From the NCBI RefSeq assembly GCF_963974515.1, contig NZ_CAXBDD010000004.1, forward strand, positions 1 to 64,000: DNA of 64,000 nucleotides, given 5' to 3'. The DNA is from Sunxiuqinia sp963974515 (GTDB lineage Bacteria; Bacteroidota; Bacteroidia; Bacteroidales; Prolixibacteraceae). Positions 49,054 through 58,577 of the stretch are shown here, one piece after another. The notes below the pieces were generated by a model. The model did no database searches and was not told where the DNA came from. It saw only the letters and a program-made list of their open reading frames with translations. Numbering within the stretch: position 1 is the first letter of the stretch; every line of letters starts with the position of its first letter. A program made the position numbers and the translations under genes.

Positions 49054-51078
49054 ATGAGTAACAAGTTGATTGAAAAAGCTGCGGATAATGTCCGCATTCT
49101 TTCTGCCGCAATGGTTGAAAAAGCAAAATCCGGCCATCCTGGTGGTGCCATGGGCGGAGCCGATTTTGTAAGTGTACTTTATTCTGAATTTTTGAATTAC
49201 GATCCAACGGACATGAGCTGGCCCAACCGCGACCGCTTCTTTTTGGATCCGGGGCACATGTCGCCCATGTTGTATTCGATTTTATCGCTAACCGGAAAAT
49301 TCAACATGGAAGACTTGAAAAACTTCCGCCAATGGGAAAGCGTCACACCGGGACATCCGGAACTGGATGTTGAACGGGGCGTAGAAAATACCTCAGGTCC
49401 ACTGGGACAAGGACACACCATGGCTGTTGGTGCTGCCATTGTAGAACGTTTCATGGTTGCCCGTTTTGGCGAATGGATGGCTCACAAAACCTACACCTTC
49501 ATTTCAGATGGCGGTGTACAGGAAGAAATTTCACAAGGTGCGGGCCGGATTGCCGGGTTTCTTGGATTGAACAATTTGGTGATGTTTTACGATTCGAACG
49601 ACATCCAACTTTCAACCGAAACTGATAAAGTATCGACCGAAGATACGGCGAAAAAATATGAGGCATGGGGATGGCAAGTCATCACCATTGAAGGCAACAA
49701 CCAGGATGCTATTCGCGAAGCGCTAAAAGCTGCCAATCTGGAAACAGAAAAACCTACCCTGATTATTGGTAAAACCATTATGGGTAAAGGCGCCTTGAAC
49801 GATGCCGGTGAGAGTTTCGAACGCAAAGTTTCAACCCACGGAATGCCGCTGGGTGAAGCTGGTGGCAATCTGGCTAAAACTATTGCCAACTTGGGTGGTG
49901 ATCCGGAAAATCCTTTCCAAATCTTTCCTGAAGTCGAAGATTTCTTCACCAAAAGGAACAAAGAACTGGAAGCAGCTGCTGCAGTAAAAAAAGCGGCACA
50001 AGCTGAATGGGAAAAAGCCAATCCTGAACTGGCCAAGAAATTGAATCAGTTCTTTTCAAAAGAAATGCCGGATTTTGATTTCAGCAAAATCCAGCAAAAA
50101 GCAGGCGTGGCATCGCGTGCAGCATCATCAACCGTATTAGCAGCATTCGCTGACGAGCTTGAAAATATGATTGTTGCCTCAGCTGACCTTTCCAACTCGG
50201 ATAAAACCGACGGATTCCTGAAGAAGACAACTGCCTTTACAAAAGGTGATTTCTCAGGCGCTTTCCTTCAAGCTGGTGTTTGCGAGCTGACCATGGCGGC
50301 CATCATGAATGGTATGGCTTTGCATGGCGGTGTGATCCCGGTTTGTGGTACCTTCTTTGTATTTAGCGACTACCAAAAGCCTGCCGTTCGTTTGGCTGCC
50401 TTAATGGAGTTGCCGGTGAAATTTGTGTGGACCCATGATGCATTCCGTGTTGGCGAAGATGGCCCAACTCACCAACCCGTTGAGCAGGAAGCACAAATCC
50501 GCCTGCTGGAAAAACTAAAAAACCACAAAGGCGAAAATTCAACGCTCGTCTTGCGCCCGGCTGATTCGGAAGAAACAACCGTAGCATGGAAACTGGCCCT
50601 GGAAAATATCAAGACCCCAACAGCTTTGATCTTGTCGCGCCAAAACATTCCAAACCTTCCCGGAGAAGACCGGTATGCTGAAGCCCTGAAATCAGAAAAA
50701 GGAGCTTACGTTGTCACCGACACCGCAGGAACACCCGATGTAATTTTACTAGCCAGTGGCTCGGAAGTAGCCACCTTGGTCGCCGGAGCTGAATTACTGG
50801 CGAAAGACAACATCAAATGTCGGATTGTTTCAGTTCCTTCTGAAGGATTATTCCGCTCACAAAGCGCCGAATACCAGGCTAAGGTTTTACCCGCCGGAGT
50901 GAAAAAATTCGGATTAACTGCGGGCTTACCAGTTACCCTCGAAGGTTTGGTTGGTGCAGATGGAACAGTATTCGGAATGGAATCGTTTGGATTTTCGGCC
51001 CCCTACACTGTGCTGGATGAAAAACTGGGTTTCACCGGGCAAAACGTTTACAAGCAAGTGAAAAAGCTTTTGGCTTAA
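49054..51078 (+). CDS. tkt: transketolase
   Basis: 674 residues, complete. ThDP-binding TFISDGGVQEEISQGAGRIA, substrate histidines in KSGHPGGAMG and GPLGQGHTMAVG, and the pyrimidine-domain glutamate region (LQAGVCELTMAAIMNGMALH) are visible. It moves two-carbon units in the pentose phosphate pathway. It is a single gene with promoter and strong terminator. Together with gnd it covers parts of the pentose phosphate route in this window. Confidence 0.95.
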   Translation: MSNKLIEKAADNVRILSAAMVEKAKSGHPGGAMGGADFVSVLYSEFLNYDPTDMSWPNRDRFFLDPGHMSPMLYSILSLTGKFNMEDLKNFRQWESVTPGHPELDVERGVENTSGPLGQGHTMAVGAAIVERFMVARFGEWMAHKTYTFISDGGVQEEISQGAGRIAGFLGLNNLVMFYDSNDIQLSTETDKVSTEDTAKKYEAWGWQVITIEGNNQDAIREALKAANLETEKPTLIIGKTIMGKGALNDAGESFERKVSTHGMPLGEAGGNLAKTIANLGGDPENPFQIFPEVEDFFTKRNKELEAAAAVKKAAQAEWEKANPELAKKLNQFFSKEMPDFDFSKIQQKAGVASRAASSTVLAAFADELENMIVASADLSNSDKTDGFLKKTTAFTKGDFSGAFLQAGVCELTMAAIMNGMALHGGVIPVCGTFFVFSDYQKPAVRLAALMELPVKFVWTHDAFRVGEDGPTHQPVEQEAQIRLLEKLKNHKGENSTLVLRPADSEETTVAWKLALENIKTPTALILSRQNIPNLPGEDRYAEALKSEKGAYVVTDTAGTPDVILLASGSEVATLVAGAELLAKDNIKCRIVSVPSEGLFRSQSAEYQAKVLPAGVKKFGLTAGLPVTLEGLVGADGTVFGMESFGFSAPYTVLDEKLGFTGQNVYKQVKKLLA

Positions 51079-51098
51079 CCACTTCATAAATACGTCAG

Positions 51099-51126
51099 AA
51101 AAGGCCGGGTTGACCGGCCTTTTTTG
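51099..51126 (+). terminator. terminator after tkt
   Basis: AAAAGGCCGG pairs with CCGGCCTTTT around GTTGA, with a T run. Confidence 0.88.
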
Positions 51127-51185
51127 TCTCTTAATGTTTTAGCAATGAATTGACGACAATCACTTTTTCGATTGTCATTCGATTC

Positions 51186-52193
51186 CTATCGTTTCAAAAC
51201 AACACGGTAGCGGGCTTTTCCTTTCTCCAAATGTTCAATTGCTTCGTTCACCTGTTCCATAGGAAATTCTTCCACCACTGGATAAATGGTATGACGCTTA
51301 CAGAAATCAAGCATGGTTCGAGTCAGCGCAGGACTTCCCAGCGGACTTCCGCCAACCGACTTCTCCCCCATGATCAACGAAAAAGCAGGTATGGCCATGG
51401 GCTCCAATACGGCTCCTACCGTATGAAATTTCCCTTTTGGCGCCAAGCAGGTTAAATAGGAATTCCAGTCAAGCGTTACATTGGTCGTATTTAGGATAAA
51501 ATCGAGGGTTCCGGCAATACTTTCCAACTCCTTCGGATCGCGTGAGTTAATCACGCTTGTTGCTCCCATGGCCTTAATTTGTGCCTCTTTATCAGGATGG
51601 GAACTAAAAGCCACAACTTCACAGCCCCACTTATTAAGGAACTTCAAAGCCATGTGCCCCAGTCCTCCGATTCCGATTACCCCCACTTTATCTGTCGGTT
51701 TTATATTCCAGAGTACAATTGGATTGAAAACCGTTATTCCACCGCACAACAGTGGTCCGGCTTTTTGAAGATCCACCCCCTCAGGAATGGCAATGGCCCA
51801 CGACCAATGGCACCTCACGTAGTCCGCAAATCCGCCGTGACGGCCGACAATGGTCCCTTGGACGCTATGGCACAAATGATGGCTGCCACTCATGCACTGA
51901 TCACAATGCATACACGAGCCCGAATTCCAGCCCAGTCCGACAATATCCCCTTCCTGCAGATTTTTCACCTCACGCCCAACGCTGACCACTTCACCAATCA
52001 CCTCGTGCCCCGGAACAAAAGGGTACTGGGTCATTCCCCAATCGTTGTTGAGCATACTTAAATCAGAATGACAAATCCCGCAGTAATGAACTTGTATATC
52101 CACCTGGTCCGTGCCGATATCAGGTAAGTTGTAAGAAAAAGGCACGAGCGTTCCTCCGGGTTCACTCGCTGCAAATGCATTTACTTTTCTCAT
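51186..52193 (-). CDS. zinc-dependent alcohol dehydrogenase (YahK/cinnamyl type)
   Basis: 335 residues from ATG 52193; earlier ATGs lie within the upstream gene. Catalytic zinc ligands are in GICHSD and GHEVIGEV, the structural zinc site in CMHCDQCMSGSHHLC, and the NADP loop is GIGGLGHMALKFL. It reduces aldehydes, or oxidises alcohols, with a broad range. It follows the SnoaL-like gene by 16 bp, so the two are probably co-transcribed. Confidence 0.93.
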   Translation of the reverse strand: MRKVNAFAASEPGGTLVPFSYNLPDIGTDQVDIQVHYCGICHSDLSMLNNDWGMTQYPFVPGHEVIGEVVSVGREVKNLQEGDIVGLGWNSGSCMHCDQCMSGSHHLCHSVQGTIVGRHGGFADYVRCHWSWAIAIPEGVDLQKAGPLLCGGITVFNPIVLWNIKPTDKVGVIGIGGLGHMALKFLNKWGCEVVAFSSHPDKEAQIKAMGATSVINSRDPKELESIAGTLDFILNTTNVTLDWNSYLTCLAPKGKFHTVGAVLEPMAIPAFSLIMGEKSVGGSPLGSPALTRTMLDFCKRHTIYPVVEEFPMEQVNEAIEHLEKGKARYRVVLKR

Positions 52194-52209
52194 AACAGGA
52201 ATTGGTGAT

Positions 52210-52599
52210 TTACGGATTAATGATGGTTGCCGAATCAACTGCTTGGAAAAAATGGATGGCTTTGCCATCTTTAAAAGTCCACGTGTGTGTGGCATTGGCC
52301 TTGAATTTTTTTCCTGTAGCTTTCCACGTTCCCGTGTAATGGCCAACCATCACAATCTTGTCACCACCGTCAACAAAGTCAGAGATTTGAATCTTGAAAT
52401 TATCGTAATGCTCTGGTATGGGCACCAAAACTTCATTCAACACAGTCTGTGAGCCAACGTACTTTCCATCATCACTCACATAAGGAAATCCAGCACATTC
52501 TTCCCAAACAATGTCTTTATGCCAAGAAGAAAGAACCCCTTCGATGTTACCAGTTTCAAAATCCTGGTAGCCTTTTTTTAAAATCTCTAAATTACTCAT
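52210..52599 (-). CDS. SnoaL-like / NTF2-fold protein
   Basis: 129 residues from ATG 52599; a start at 52623 is possible. The fold is recognisable from LEILKKGYQDFETGNIEGVL, then HKDIVWEECAG, VMVGHYTGTWKATGK and FKDGKAIHFFQAVDSATI. Members are small enzymes or binding proteins of varied function. It is placed directly before the alcohol dehydrogenase gene. Confidence 0.85.
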   Translation of the reverse strand: MSNLEILKKGYQDFETGNIEGVLSSWHKDIVWEECAGFPYVSDDGKYVGSQTVLNEVLVPIPEHYDNFKIQISDFVDGGDKIVMVGHYTGTWKATGKKFKANATHTWTFKDGKAIHFFQAVDSATIINP

Positions 52600-52986
52600 A
52601 ATGCAATTTTTAAAATTATTCATACTAAATCTGATTCGTTCTGACTACTTGATGTAACCATTTATCGGTTGTCAATTTAACTCGAATCAACAAGGACTGG
52701 CTGGGTCTATTTCTTGCATCTTCCGGATCAATTTGAAGCATTTACATTGAAAGAACGCATCATTCAACCAATAAAGAAAAGCGATTTTTGGCAGAGGGAT
52801 CTGATTTTAGGCGATAGCTAGTTCGAGAGAGAACGGGTTATTAATCAACCCCACGAGATTTCAAAACGAACATTCAAGTTACGCCTTATCCAAATTAATT
52901 CAAAATAATAAACTGATTTATTTTGAGTAAGATAGAGGTAAAATAGACTAAATTATTCATGAAACAATCATCCGGAAAAAGACAAT
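52600..52986. other. intergenic region with a possible gene remnant
   Basis: 387 bp. On the plus strand 52681-52821 an open stretch of 46 codons without a start reads like the end of a protein (TGWVYFLHLPDQFEAFTLKE, RIIQPIKKSDFWQRD). It may be a decayed gene end, but I recognise no family, and chance is possible. The promoter of the SnoaL-like gene should also lie here. Confidence 0.3.
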
Positions 52987-53014
52987 AAAAAAAGGCCGGG
53001 ATTTCCCCGACCTC
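52987..53014 (-). terminator. terminator of the GDSL-esterase unit
   Basis: AGGTCGGGG pairs with CCCGGCCT on the minus strand (one G-T pair) and is followed by seven T. Confidence 0.75.
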
Positions 53015-53088
53015 GCTATAACATCTTATGCCCGCAAACCATGCACCAACGCATTGTCACAAAGCCTCCTCAAAATAACTCGATGATT

Positions 53089-53856
53089 CTACTTCACCAC
53101 TTTTAGCCAGGCGCTGGCCATGAGTTGAGCACCGGCCATCGATGGGTGAACCCCATCGGGACTCCAGTAAGCAGCAGGAGCATGCTTCAATGCTTCCTCA
53201 AAAATTTGCTGGTAGGGCACATAAAAAGTGTCAAACTCTTCAGCCAGCTTTTTAGCCGCCTTCTGATAAGGAGCAAACTCATCCATCCAGCCCTCGCCTA
53301 TGGCTGTTCCGCCGGGCACTGAAAAAGGTTCACAAATCACCAGTCTCACGTTCGGAAGCGCCTCTTTGGTCTGCTTCAGCAAAGCCCGAAGATCAGTTTC
53401 ATACACCTCAGGTGTTCCATCGTAATTTCCATTGCGCTTGTGCCAGTAGTCATTCACACCAATTAAAATACTCAGCACGTCGGGTTGCAGATCCAGGCAA
53501 TCTTCGTTCCATCGGTCACGCAACTGGTACACCTTGTTTCCACTAATTCCGCGGTTGTAAATCGTTAGCGTTTTACCAGCCAGTTTCTCCAGCAAGCTGG
53601 CTCCGGCCATTAAGGCATAACCGTTTCCGAACGAACTGGCGTCGTTGGGCAACTGGCGCTCCTTGTTGCGTCCGGCGTCGGTTATCGAATCGCCCTGAAA
53701 GAGCACGGTTCCATCACCTGGAAAAATAGAAAACCGGTCTTTCTTTTTTTCTTTCTTTTCGGGCAAAGTAGCCGACAAAATCATGGGGATACTGGCGATT
53801 CCGGCAGCATGAACCACCGAACGCCTAAAAAATCTTCTTCTCGTTAAACTCATCAT
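53089..53856 (-). CDS. SGNH/GDSL hydrolase with Tat signal
   Basis: 255 residues. The leader SLTRRRFFRRSVVHAAGIAS is a twin-arginine (Tat) signal. The blocks are FQGDSITDAGRN (Ser nucleophile), RGISGNKVYQLRDRW (Gly), SILIGVNDYW (Asn) and SPDGVHPS (Asp/His), so all SGNH residues are present. It probably de-esterifies acetylated sugars. The start codon lies within the end of the ATPase gene upstream (32 bp overlap), so translation may be coupled. Confidence 0.9.
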   Translation of the reverse strand: MMSLTRRRFFRRSVVHAAGIASIPMILSATLPEKKEKKKDRFSIFPGDGTVLFQGDSITDAGRNKERQLPNDASSFGNGYALMAGASLLEKLAGKTLTIYNRGISGNKVYQLRDRWNEDCLDLQPDVLSILIGVNDYWHKRNGNYDGTPEVYETDLRALLKQTKEALPNVRLVICEPFSVPGGTAIGEGWMDEFAPYQKAAKKLAEEFDTFYVPYQQIFEEALKHAPAAYWSPDGVHPSMAGAQLMASAWLKVVK

Positions 53857-54394
53857 TTAGCTTTGTTAGATATTGTTGAATAAATTCCATGCGCTTCGAA
53901 ACAGTCGTCAGTGGTAATTCAACCAACTGATATTCCAGCTCATGGTATGTTTGAACGATCATTTCGTGTATCTGGCACGCTTCTTCAAAAGACTCCGTTC
54001 TTATTTGATCCTGCCGGTAAATTTCTTTCCAGGGTGGCGCGACAAACACCACCGGAAAGTAGCGATATTTTTTAGCATTTTCAACCAATACCCGAGGATT
54101 CTGAAATCCACGATACCGTGCAAAAGCCAGCTGGTCGGGTATTCCGCGGTCTGAAAATGCCAATTCACCTTCGGTCACAGCGTTAAAGAAAGCTATTCGG
54201 CGCCTGATCACTTCTTGTTGAAAAGCCTTCCCGTTTTTCCAGGGCAAGCTCTCTCCTCCGACAGACAACTGCTCGTCAATCAATTCGCGGGCAACTTCTC
54301 CCCCAACCCGGTACCCGGTTCTGCCGAACGCGTTTACAAGATTGGTTTTGCCGAATCCAGGACCTCCTGTAATAATAACAATCCATTTCTCCAT
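53825..54394 (-). CDS. AAA_28-type P-loop ATPase
   Basis: 189 residues. The Walker A is GGPGFGKTN, Walker B-like ELAFSDRGIPDQLA, and the rest (EVARELIDEQLSVGGESLPW, YRYFPVVFVAPPWKEIYRQD) matches predicted nucleotide kinase/ATPases of the AAA_28 group. The substrate is unknown. The 3' end overlaps the GDSL hydrolase start by 32 bp. Confidence 0.85.
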   Translation of the reverse strand: MEKWIVIITGGPGFGKTNLVNAFGRTGYRVGGEVARELIDEQLSVGGESLPWKNGKAFQQEVIRRRIAFFNAVTEGELAFSDRGIPDQLAFARYRGFQNPRVLVENAKKYRYFPVVFVAPPWKEIYRQDQIRTESFEEACQIHEMIVQTYHELEYQLVELPLTTVSKRMEFIQQYLTKLNDEFNEKKIF

Positions 54395-54602
54395 CGCCTT
54401 TCAATAAAATTTGTTGCGCGAATAGAACTACGTTTCGCCTATAATTTATCAGCAAGCAAGCAACACGATTATTGGAATTAATTTTAATAAGCCTATTTTA
54501 TTCAAAAAACATACAATCGTCACCTCTTCGATTATTTTATATTTTTGGAGTACAAACTGCAAAATACAGAAATCACCCATATCAATCTCGAAAAAAAACA
54601 AA

Positions 54603-55018
54603 ATGACAAAAAAGTACTCATTGCTGATGCTATTCGCAATACGATCATTAAGCGCCTTATGTCAAGAAAAACAAACAAAAGTCAGCTTTCATAACGGAGA
54701 TCGTCTATCGTTAAGTCTATTCATCACCAATAAATTTTTCCTGAAATTCAAGTAGAAAGGAATCATCTGGAAGTTCAGGGTGCCAGCTATACGTTCCTCA
54801 TCCGGAATGATATCCCTGTAAAAGAACGCGCTCTTTCCTGGGGAATCGGCTACAAGTACTCTGATCGATATGAAACCTGCTTTGTGCTGCCAGTTGAGCT
54901 GCGGAAAGCAAATGTCTTTAGCGAGCATGTGTCTTTGTCCATTGGTCTTGAACTGGCCGGCGACCTGAGCGAAAAAAGCAGGGTGAAGCTCCTAACTGGT
55001 GTGTTTATCAAGTTCTAA
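54603..55018 (+). pseudogene. broken gene for a small exported barrel-like protein
   Basis: An ATG at 54603 opens a signal-peptide-like frame (MTKKYSLLMLFAIRSLSALC) that stops at 54753-54755. Another frame opens just after a TAA near 54731 and continues to 55016-55018 with good coding character (VQGASYTFLIRNDIPVKERA, SWGIGYKYSDRYETCFVLPV, then barrel-like to LLTGVFIKF). The two parts make sense as one exported outer-membrane protein cut by a frameshift, possibly with a deletion in the middle. Family not recognised. Confidence 0.6.
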
Positions 55019-55394
55019 ATCCACTTCGCGACAAGAACCGCCATGCAGATAACTCGCATGACCATCCATTCCTTAGCAAGACAGTTTCACGGTCGAAACA
55101 ATTGTGCGAAGGAATAACTGTATACTCCCGAACAGAATCCTGGCAACCTCCCGGATCAAAACGCTTCACCCTTTAGTCATCTGCCAGCATGACACGCACT
55201 GGTAATTTCTTCAATTCTACAGCATCAGTGAGTTAAAATCGCCGTACGAGTTGAACAGAAAATAATTCAGCGAACATCATTCCATCCCGAAATTTAGAAT
55301 CAATCTAAAATAGACTGGTTAATAATTATTTAACGTGCGGGTTATGCCTTTCATTAGGCGGATTTCGAAAATAATTATACTTTCGCCGATCAAA
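55019..55394. other. intergenic region upstream of uxaB
   Basis: 376 bp after the pseudogene. No reading frame of note. A weak -7-like TACTTTCG at 55378-55385, just before the uronate operator, could be the uxaB promoter. Confidence 0.4.
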
Positions 55395-55410
55395 TCGTGT
55401 GCGAACACGG
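55395..55410. promoter_or_regulatory. uronate operator copy 3 (inverted), TCGTGTGCGAACACGG
   Basis: The exact reverse complement of the two 16-bp operators between uxaE and lacI, 60 bp before the uxaB start. It ties the uxaB-uxaA locus to the same regulator. Confidence 0.8.
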
Positions 55411-55428
55411 TTTTTTTAAACACAAATT

Positions 55429-55444
55429 CCGTGTACGACAACGG
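55429..55444. promoter_or_regulatory. degenerate uronate operator, CCGTGTACGACAACGG
   Basis: Matches the 16-bp operator at 11 of 16 positions, 34 bp (centre to centre) downstream of copy 3 and 26 bp before the uxaB start. It may be a weaker secondary site. Confidence 0.35.
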
Positions 55445-55470
55445 GAACTTCAAATTGAAAAAGACTAGAT

Positions 55471-56988
55471 ATGAAACTGAACAGATCAACCGTTAAAAAC
55501 GCAGCACAATATCCTACGCGGATCCTGCAATTTGGCGAAGGAAACTTTTTAAGGGCATTTGCCGACTGGATGGTTCAAAAAATGAACAATGAAATTGATT
55601 TCAACACCGGAATCGATGTCGTTCAGCCTCTTCCGGGTGGAATGATCAACTTGATTAACCAGCAAGACGGCTTATACCATGTTTACCTGAAAGGGATTAA
55701 AAATGGTGCGCCAGTTAAAGAATACGAATTCATTCAATGTTTGAATAAGGGGATCAACCCCTACACAGAATTCGACGCTTACAAAGAATCGATTCTTAAC
55801 CCGGATTTACGTTTTGTGATTTCGAACACAACGGAGGCTGGCATCACCTTTGATCCGGCCGATACGCTGGACATGCAGCCGCAGAATTCCTTTCCAGGCA
55901 AAGTAACGGCACTGCTTTACGAACGTTTCAAGGCTTTTGACGGCGCTGCTGACAAAGGCTTGATCTTTTTTACCTGCGAGCTGATCGACCGCAATGGCGA
56001 TATGCTGAGAAAATACGTTTTGCAACATGCCAAAAACTGGAACCTGGGCGAAGCATTCATCCAATGGACAGAAACCGCCTGCGCTTTCTGCAATACGCTG
56101 GTTGACCGCATTGTGCCGGGCTTCCCAAAGGATGACATCAAAGAAATTCAAGGCGAGCTGGGTTGCGAAGATAATTTGGTGGTTGTGGGCGAATATTTTC
56201 ACCTGTGGGTGATTGAAGCGCCCGAGTGGGTGGCCAATGAATTCCCTGCTGCCAAAGCCGGACTCGATGTGAAATTCGTGAAAGACATGACCCGTTTCCG
56301 CGAGCAGAAAGTGCAGGTGCTGAATGGATGCCACACCGGAAGCTACGCCGTTTCGTACCTGAGCGGAATTGAGACTGTTCGCGAAGCCTATGAAAACCTC
56401 GAAACCGGTAACTTCATGAAGGAGCTGGTTTACGACGAAGTTCTATCGGTACTGGATGGCTCGGAGAAAGAACTGAAAAATTTTGCCGGCAAAATCTTGG
56501 AGCGCTTCTCCAATCCTTATATCCGGCACCAGTGGCAAAGCATCGCGCTCAATGCTATGTCGAAGTGGGAAACACGCAACCTCCCCTCGCTGCTCAACTT
56601 TGTGAAAGCGCACGACATGCTTCCGCAAAAGCTCGTTTTCTCCCTGGCCGCCATGATTGCCTACTTTAAAGGTGAAACCGAAGGCAAGTGCTACAACATT
56701 CAGGATGACGAGTGGATTTTGGAGTTTTACAAGGAAGCCTGGGCTGCCTGCGATGGCCGGCCAATTTCGATTTACCAATTGGTTGAAAAAGTATTGAGCC
56801 TGGACAAAGTCTGGAAGCAAAATCTGAATGAGATTCCAAACCTGACGATTACCGTCAGCCACTACCTGTTCCTGATTCAGCAAGTTGGCATGAAAAAAGC
56901 GGTGAAAGCCGTATTAAGCGAAAGCAACCCACTGATGGAAATGACCATAGAGGGAAAAGCCAAACGAGCGTTGGCTGCAAATTCATAA
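55471..56988 (+). CDS. uxaB: tagaturonate reductase
   Basis: 505 residues. The N-terminal NAD part begins RILQFGEGNFLRAFADWMVQ, and the catalytic region includes KVQVLNGCHTGSYAVSYLSG as in polyol-type long-chain mannitol dehydrogenases. It reduces D-tagaturonate to D-altronate. uxaA follows after 17 bp. Operator copies 3 and the degenerate one lie directly before it. Confidence 0.94.
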   Translation: MKLNRSTVKNAAQYPTRILQFGEGNFLRAFADWMVQKMNNEIDFNTGIDVVQPLPGGMINLINQQDGLYHVYLKGIKNGAPVKEYEFIQCLNKGINPYTEFDAYKESILNPDLRFVISNTTEAGITFDPADTLDMQPQNSFPGKVTALLYERFKAFDGAADKGLIFFTCELIDRNGDMLRKYVLQHAKNWNLGEAFIQWTETACAFCNTLVDRIVPGFPKDDIKEIQGELGCEDNLVVVGEYFHLWVIEAPEWVANEFPAAKAGLDVKFVKDMTRFREQKVQVLNGCHTGSYAVSYLSGIETVREAYENLETGNFMKELVYDEVLSVLDGSEKELKNFAGKILERFSNPYIRHQWQSIALNAMSKWETRNLPSLLNFVKAHDMLPQKLVFSLAAMIAYFKGETEGKCYNIQDDEWILEFYKEAWAACDGRPISIYQLVEKVLSLDKVWKQNLNEIPNLTITVSHYLFLIQQVGMKKAVKAVLSESNPLMEMTIEGKAKRALAANS

Positions 56989-57005
56989 CACGAAACAAAA
57001 AAACG

Positions 57006-58493
57006 ATGGCAAATTCGATTCAAATTCATGCATTGGACAATGTGGTGATCGCCCTAAAAGATTTTTCAGCAGGAGAGATTCTTGAAGTGGATCAACAACA
57101 ACTCACGATTTCGGCAGAAGTGCCCCGCGGGCATAAAATCGCCCTGCGACCCATTGACCAAGGCGAAGACGTGATTAAATATGGCGTCCCGATTGGGCAT
57201 GCCACCCAAGCCATTCAACCGGGTGAACATGTTCATGTGCACAACGCGAAGACCAACCTCTCGGGCACCATGGAATACACCTTCAACCAAAAGCTGAACA
57301 CCCTTCAACACGAAAAACAGGACTTAACGTTCCAGGGTTTCCGCAGGAGAAACGGCCAGGTTGGCGTTCGAAACGAGCTATGGATTGTGCCAACAGTTGG
57401 TTGTGTGAATGGGCAGGCCGATTTGATCATCAGCCAGTTTAAAGCTGGCAACCCAGCAACGGATATTGACAATGTGCAGGTTTTCAGGCACAGCTACGGC
57501 TGTTCGCAGTTGGGCGACGACCATGAAAACACGCAAAAGGCCTTGGCCAACCTGATCAATCACCCAAACGCCGGTGGTGTGTTGGTGATGGGGCTGGGCT
57601 GTGAAAATAACCAGATCAGCCAGTTGAAAAAATTCATTGGCGACTACGACGACAAGCGGATCAAGTTCCTTGTAGCGCAGGAAGTGGAAGATGAGGTGGA
57701 AGCAGGCTTGAAACTACTGGAGGAGCTTTACGAAACCATGCGCTACGACCAACGATCAGCATGCCCGGTTTCGGAACTGAAGATCGGCCTGAAGTGCGGC
57801 GGCTCCGATGGACTGTCCGGCATTACAGCCAATCCGCTGGTAGGTTCTTTTTCTGACTTTTTAGTCGCGCAAGGTGGAACCACCATCCTCACCGAAGTGC
57901 CCGAGATGTTTGGCGCTGAACAAGTACTGATGGAACGTGCTGAAAATCAGGAAGTATTTGAAAAAACCGTCAGCCTGATTAACAATTTCAAAGAATACTA
58001 CATCAAACACGATTTGCCGGTGTACGAAAACCCATCGCCCGGAAACAAGCAGGGCGGCATTACCACGCTCGAAGACAAATCGCTGGGCTGTACCCAAAAA
58101 GGGGGAACCGCCACCATTGTTGATGTATTGAGCTATGCAGAGCCGCTGAAGAAAAACGGACTCAACCTACTCTCGTCGCCCGGCAACGACTTGGTAGCCG
58201 CTTCAGCCCTTGGTTTTAGCGGATGTCAAATCGTTTTATTCACCACCGGTCGCGGAACTCCGTTTGGCAGTTTTGTGCCCACCATGAAAATTGCCACCAA
58301 CACGGCGCTTTACGAAAAGAAAAGAAACTGGATTGACTTTAATGCCGGAAAACTGCTTGAAGATTGCACCATGGAACAACTTACAAACGAATTATTTAAC
58401 GAAATTATAAACATTGCCGAGGGCAAAAAGTTGAAGCATGAGCTTAGCGGGTTCAAAGAAATTGCTATCTTTAAAACCGGAATAACCTTATAA
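57006..58493 (+). CDS. uxaA: altronate dehydratase
   Basis: 495 residues: an N-terminal SAF domain (1-90, HALDNVVIALKDFSAGEILE) fused to the large dehydratase domain (from GFRRRNGQVGVRNELWIVPT). Conserved metal/cysteine motifs include TVGCVNGQA, HSYGCSQLGDDHENTQ, GLGCENNQ and LKCGGSDGLSGITANP. It dehydrates D-altronate to KDG, which KdgK and Eda of the first locus then process. Confidence 0.95.
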   Translation: MANSIQIHALDNVVIALKDFSAGEILEVDQQQLTISAEVPRGHKIALRPIDQGEDVIKYGVPIGHATQAIQPGEHVHVHNAKTNLSGTMEYTFNQKLNTLQHEKQDLTFQGFRRRNGQVGVRNELWIVPTVGCVNGQADLIISQFKAGNPATDIDNVQVFRHSYGCSQLGDDHENTQKALANLINHPNAGGVLVMGLGCENNQISQLKKFIGDYDDKRIKFLVAQEVEDEVEAGLKLLEELYETMRYDQRSACPVSELKIGLKCGGSDGLSGITANPLVGSFSDFLVAQGGTTILTEVPEMFGAEQVLMERAENQEVFEKTVSLINNFKEYYIKHDLPVYENPSPGNKQGGITTLEDKSLGCTQKGGTATIVDVLSYAEPLKKNGLNLLSSPGNDLVAASALGFSGCQIVLFTTGRGTPFGSFVPTMKIATNTALYEKKRNWIDFNAGKLLEDCTMEQLTNELFNEIINIAEGKKLKHELSGFKEIAIFKTGITL

Positions 58494-58549
58494 TTAAAAT
58501 ATCCCCTCGGGAAGGGGTAGTTAGTAGTAATTGAGTAGTAGTAGTAAAA

Positions 58550-58577
58550 AAACCCTTCGGCATGCCGAAGGGTTTTT
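58550..58577 (+). terminator. terminator after uxaA
   Basis: AAACCCTTCGGCATGCCGAA forms a perfect stem with the following GGGTTT, and T residues come after. Confidence 0.9.

Noticed and set aside
55807..56334. Minus-strand frame of 175 codons
   Set aside because: Shadow of uxaB.
58515..58547. TAGTAGTAA / GTAGTAGTA simple repeat after uxaA
   Set aside because: Short low-complexity spacer before the terminator; no structure or gene seen.
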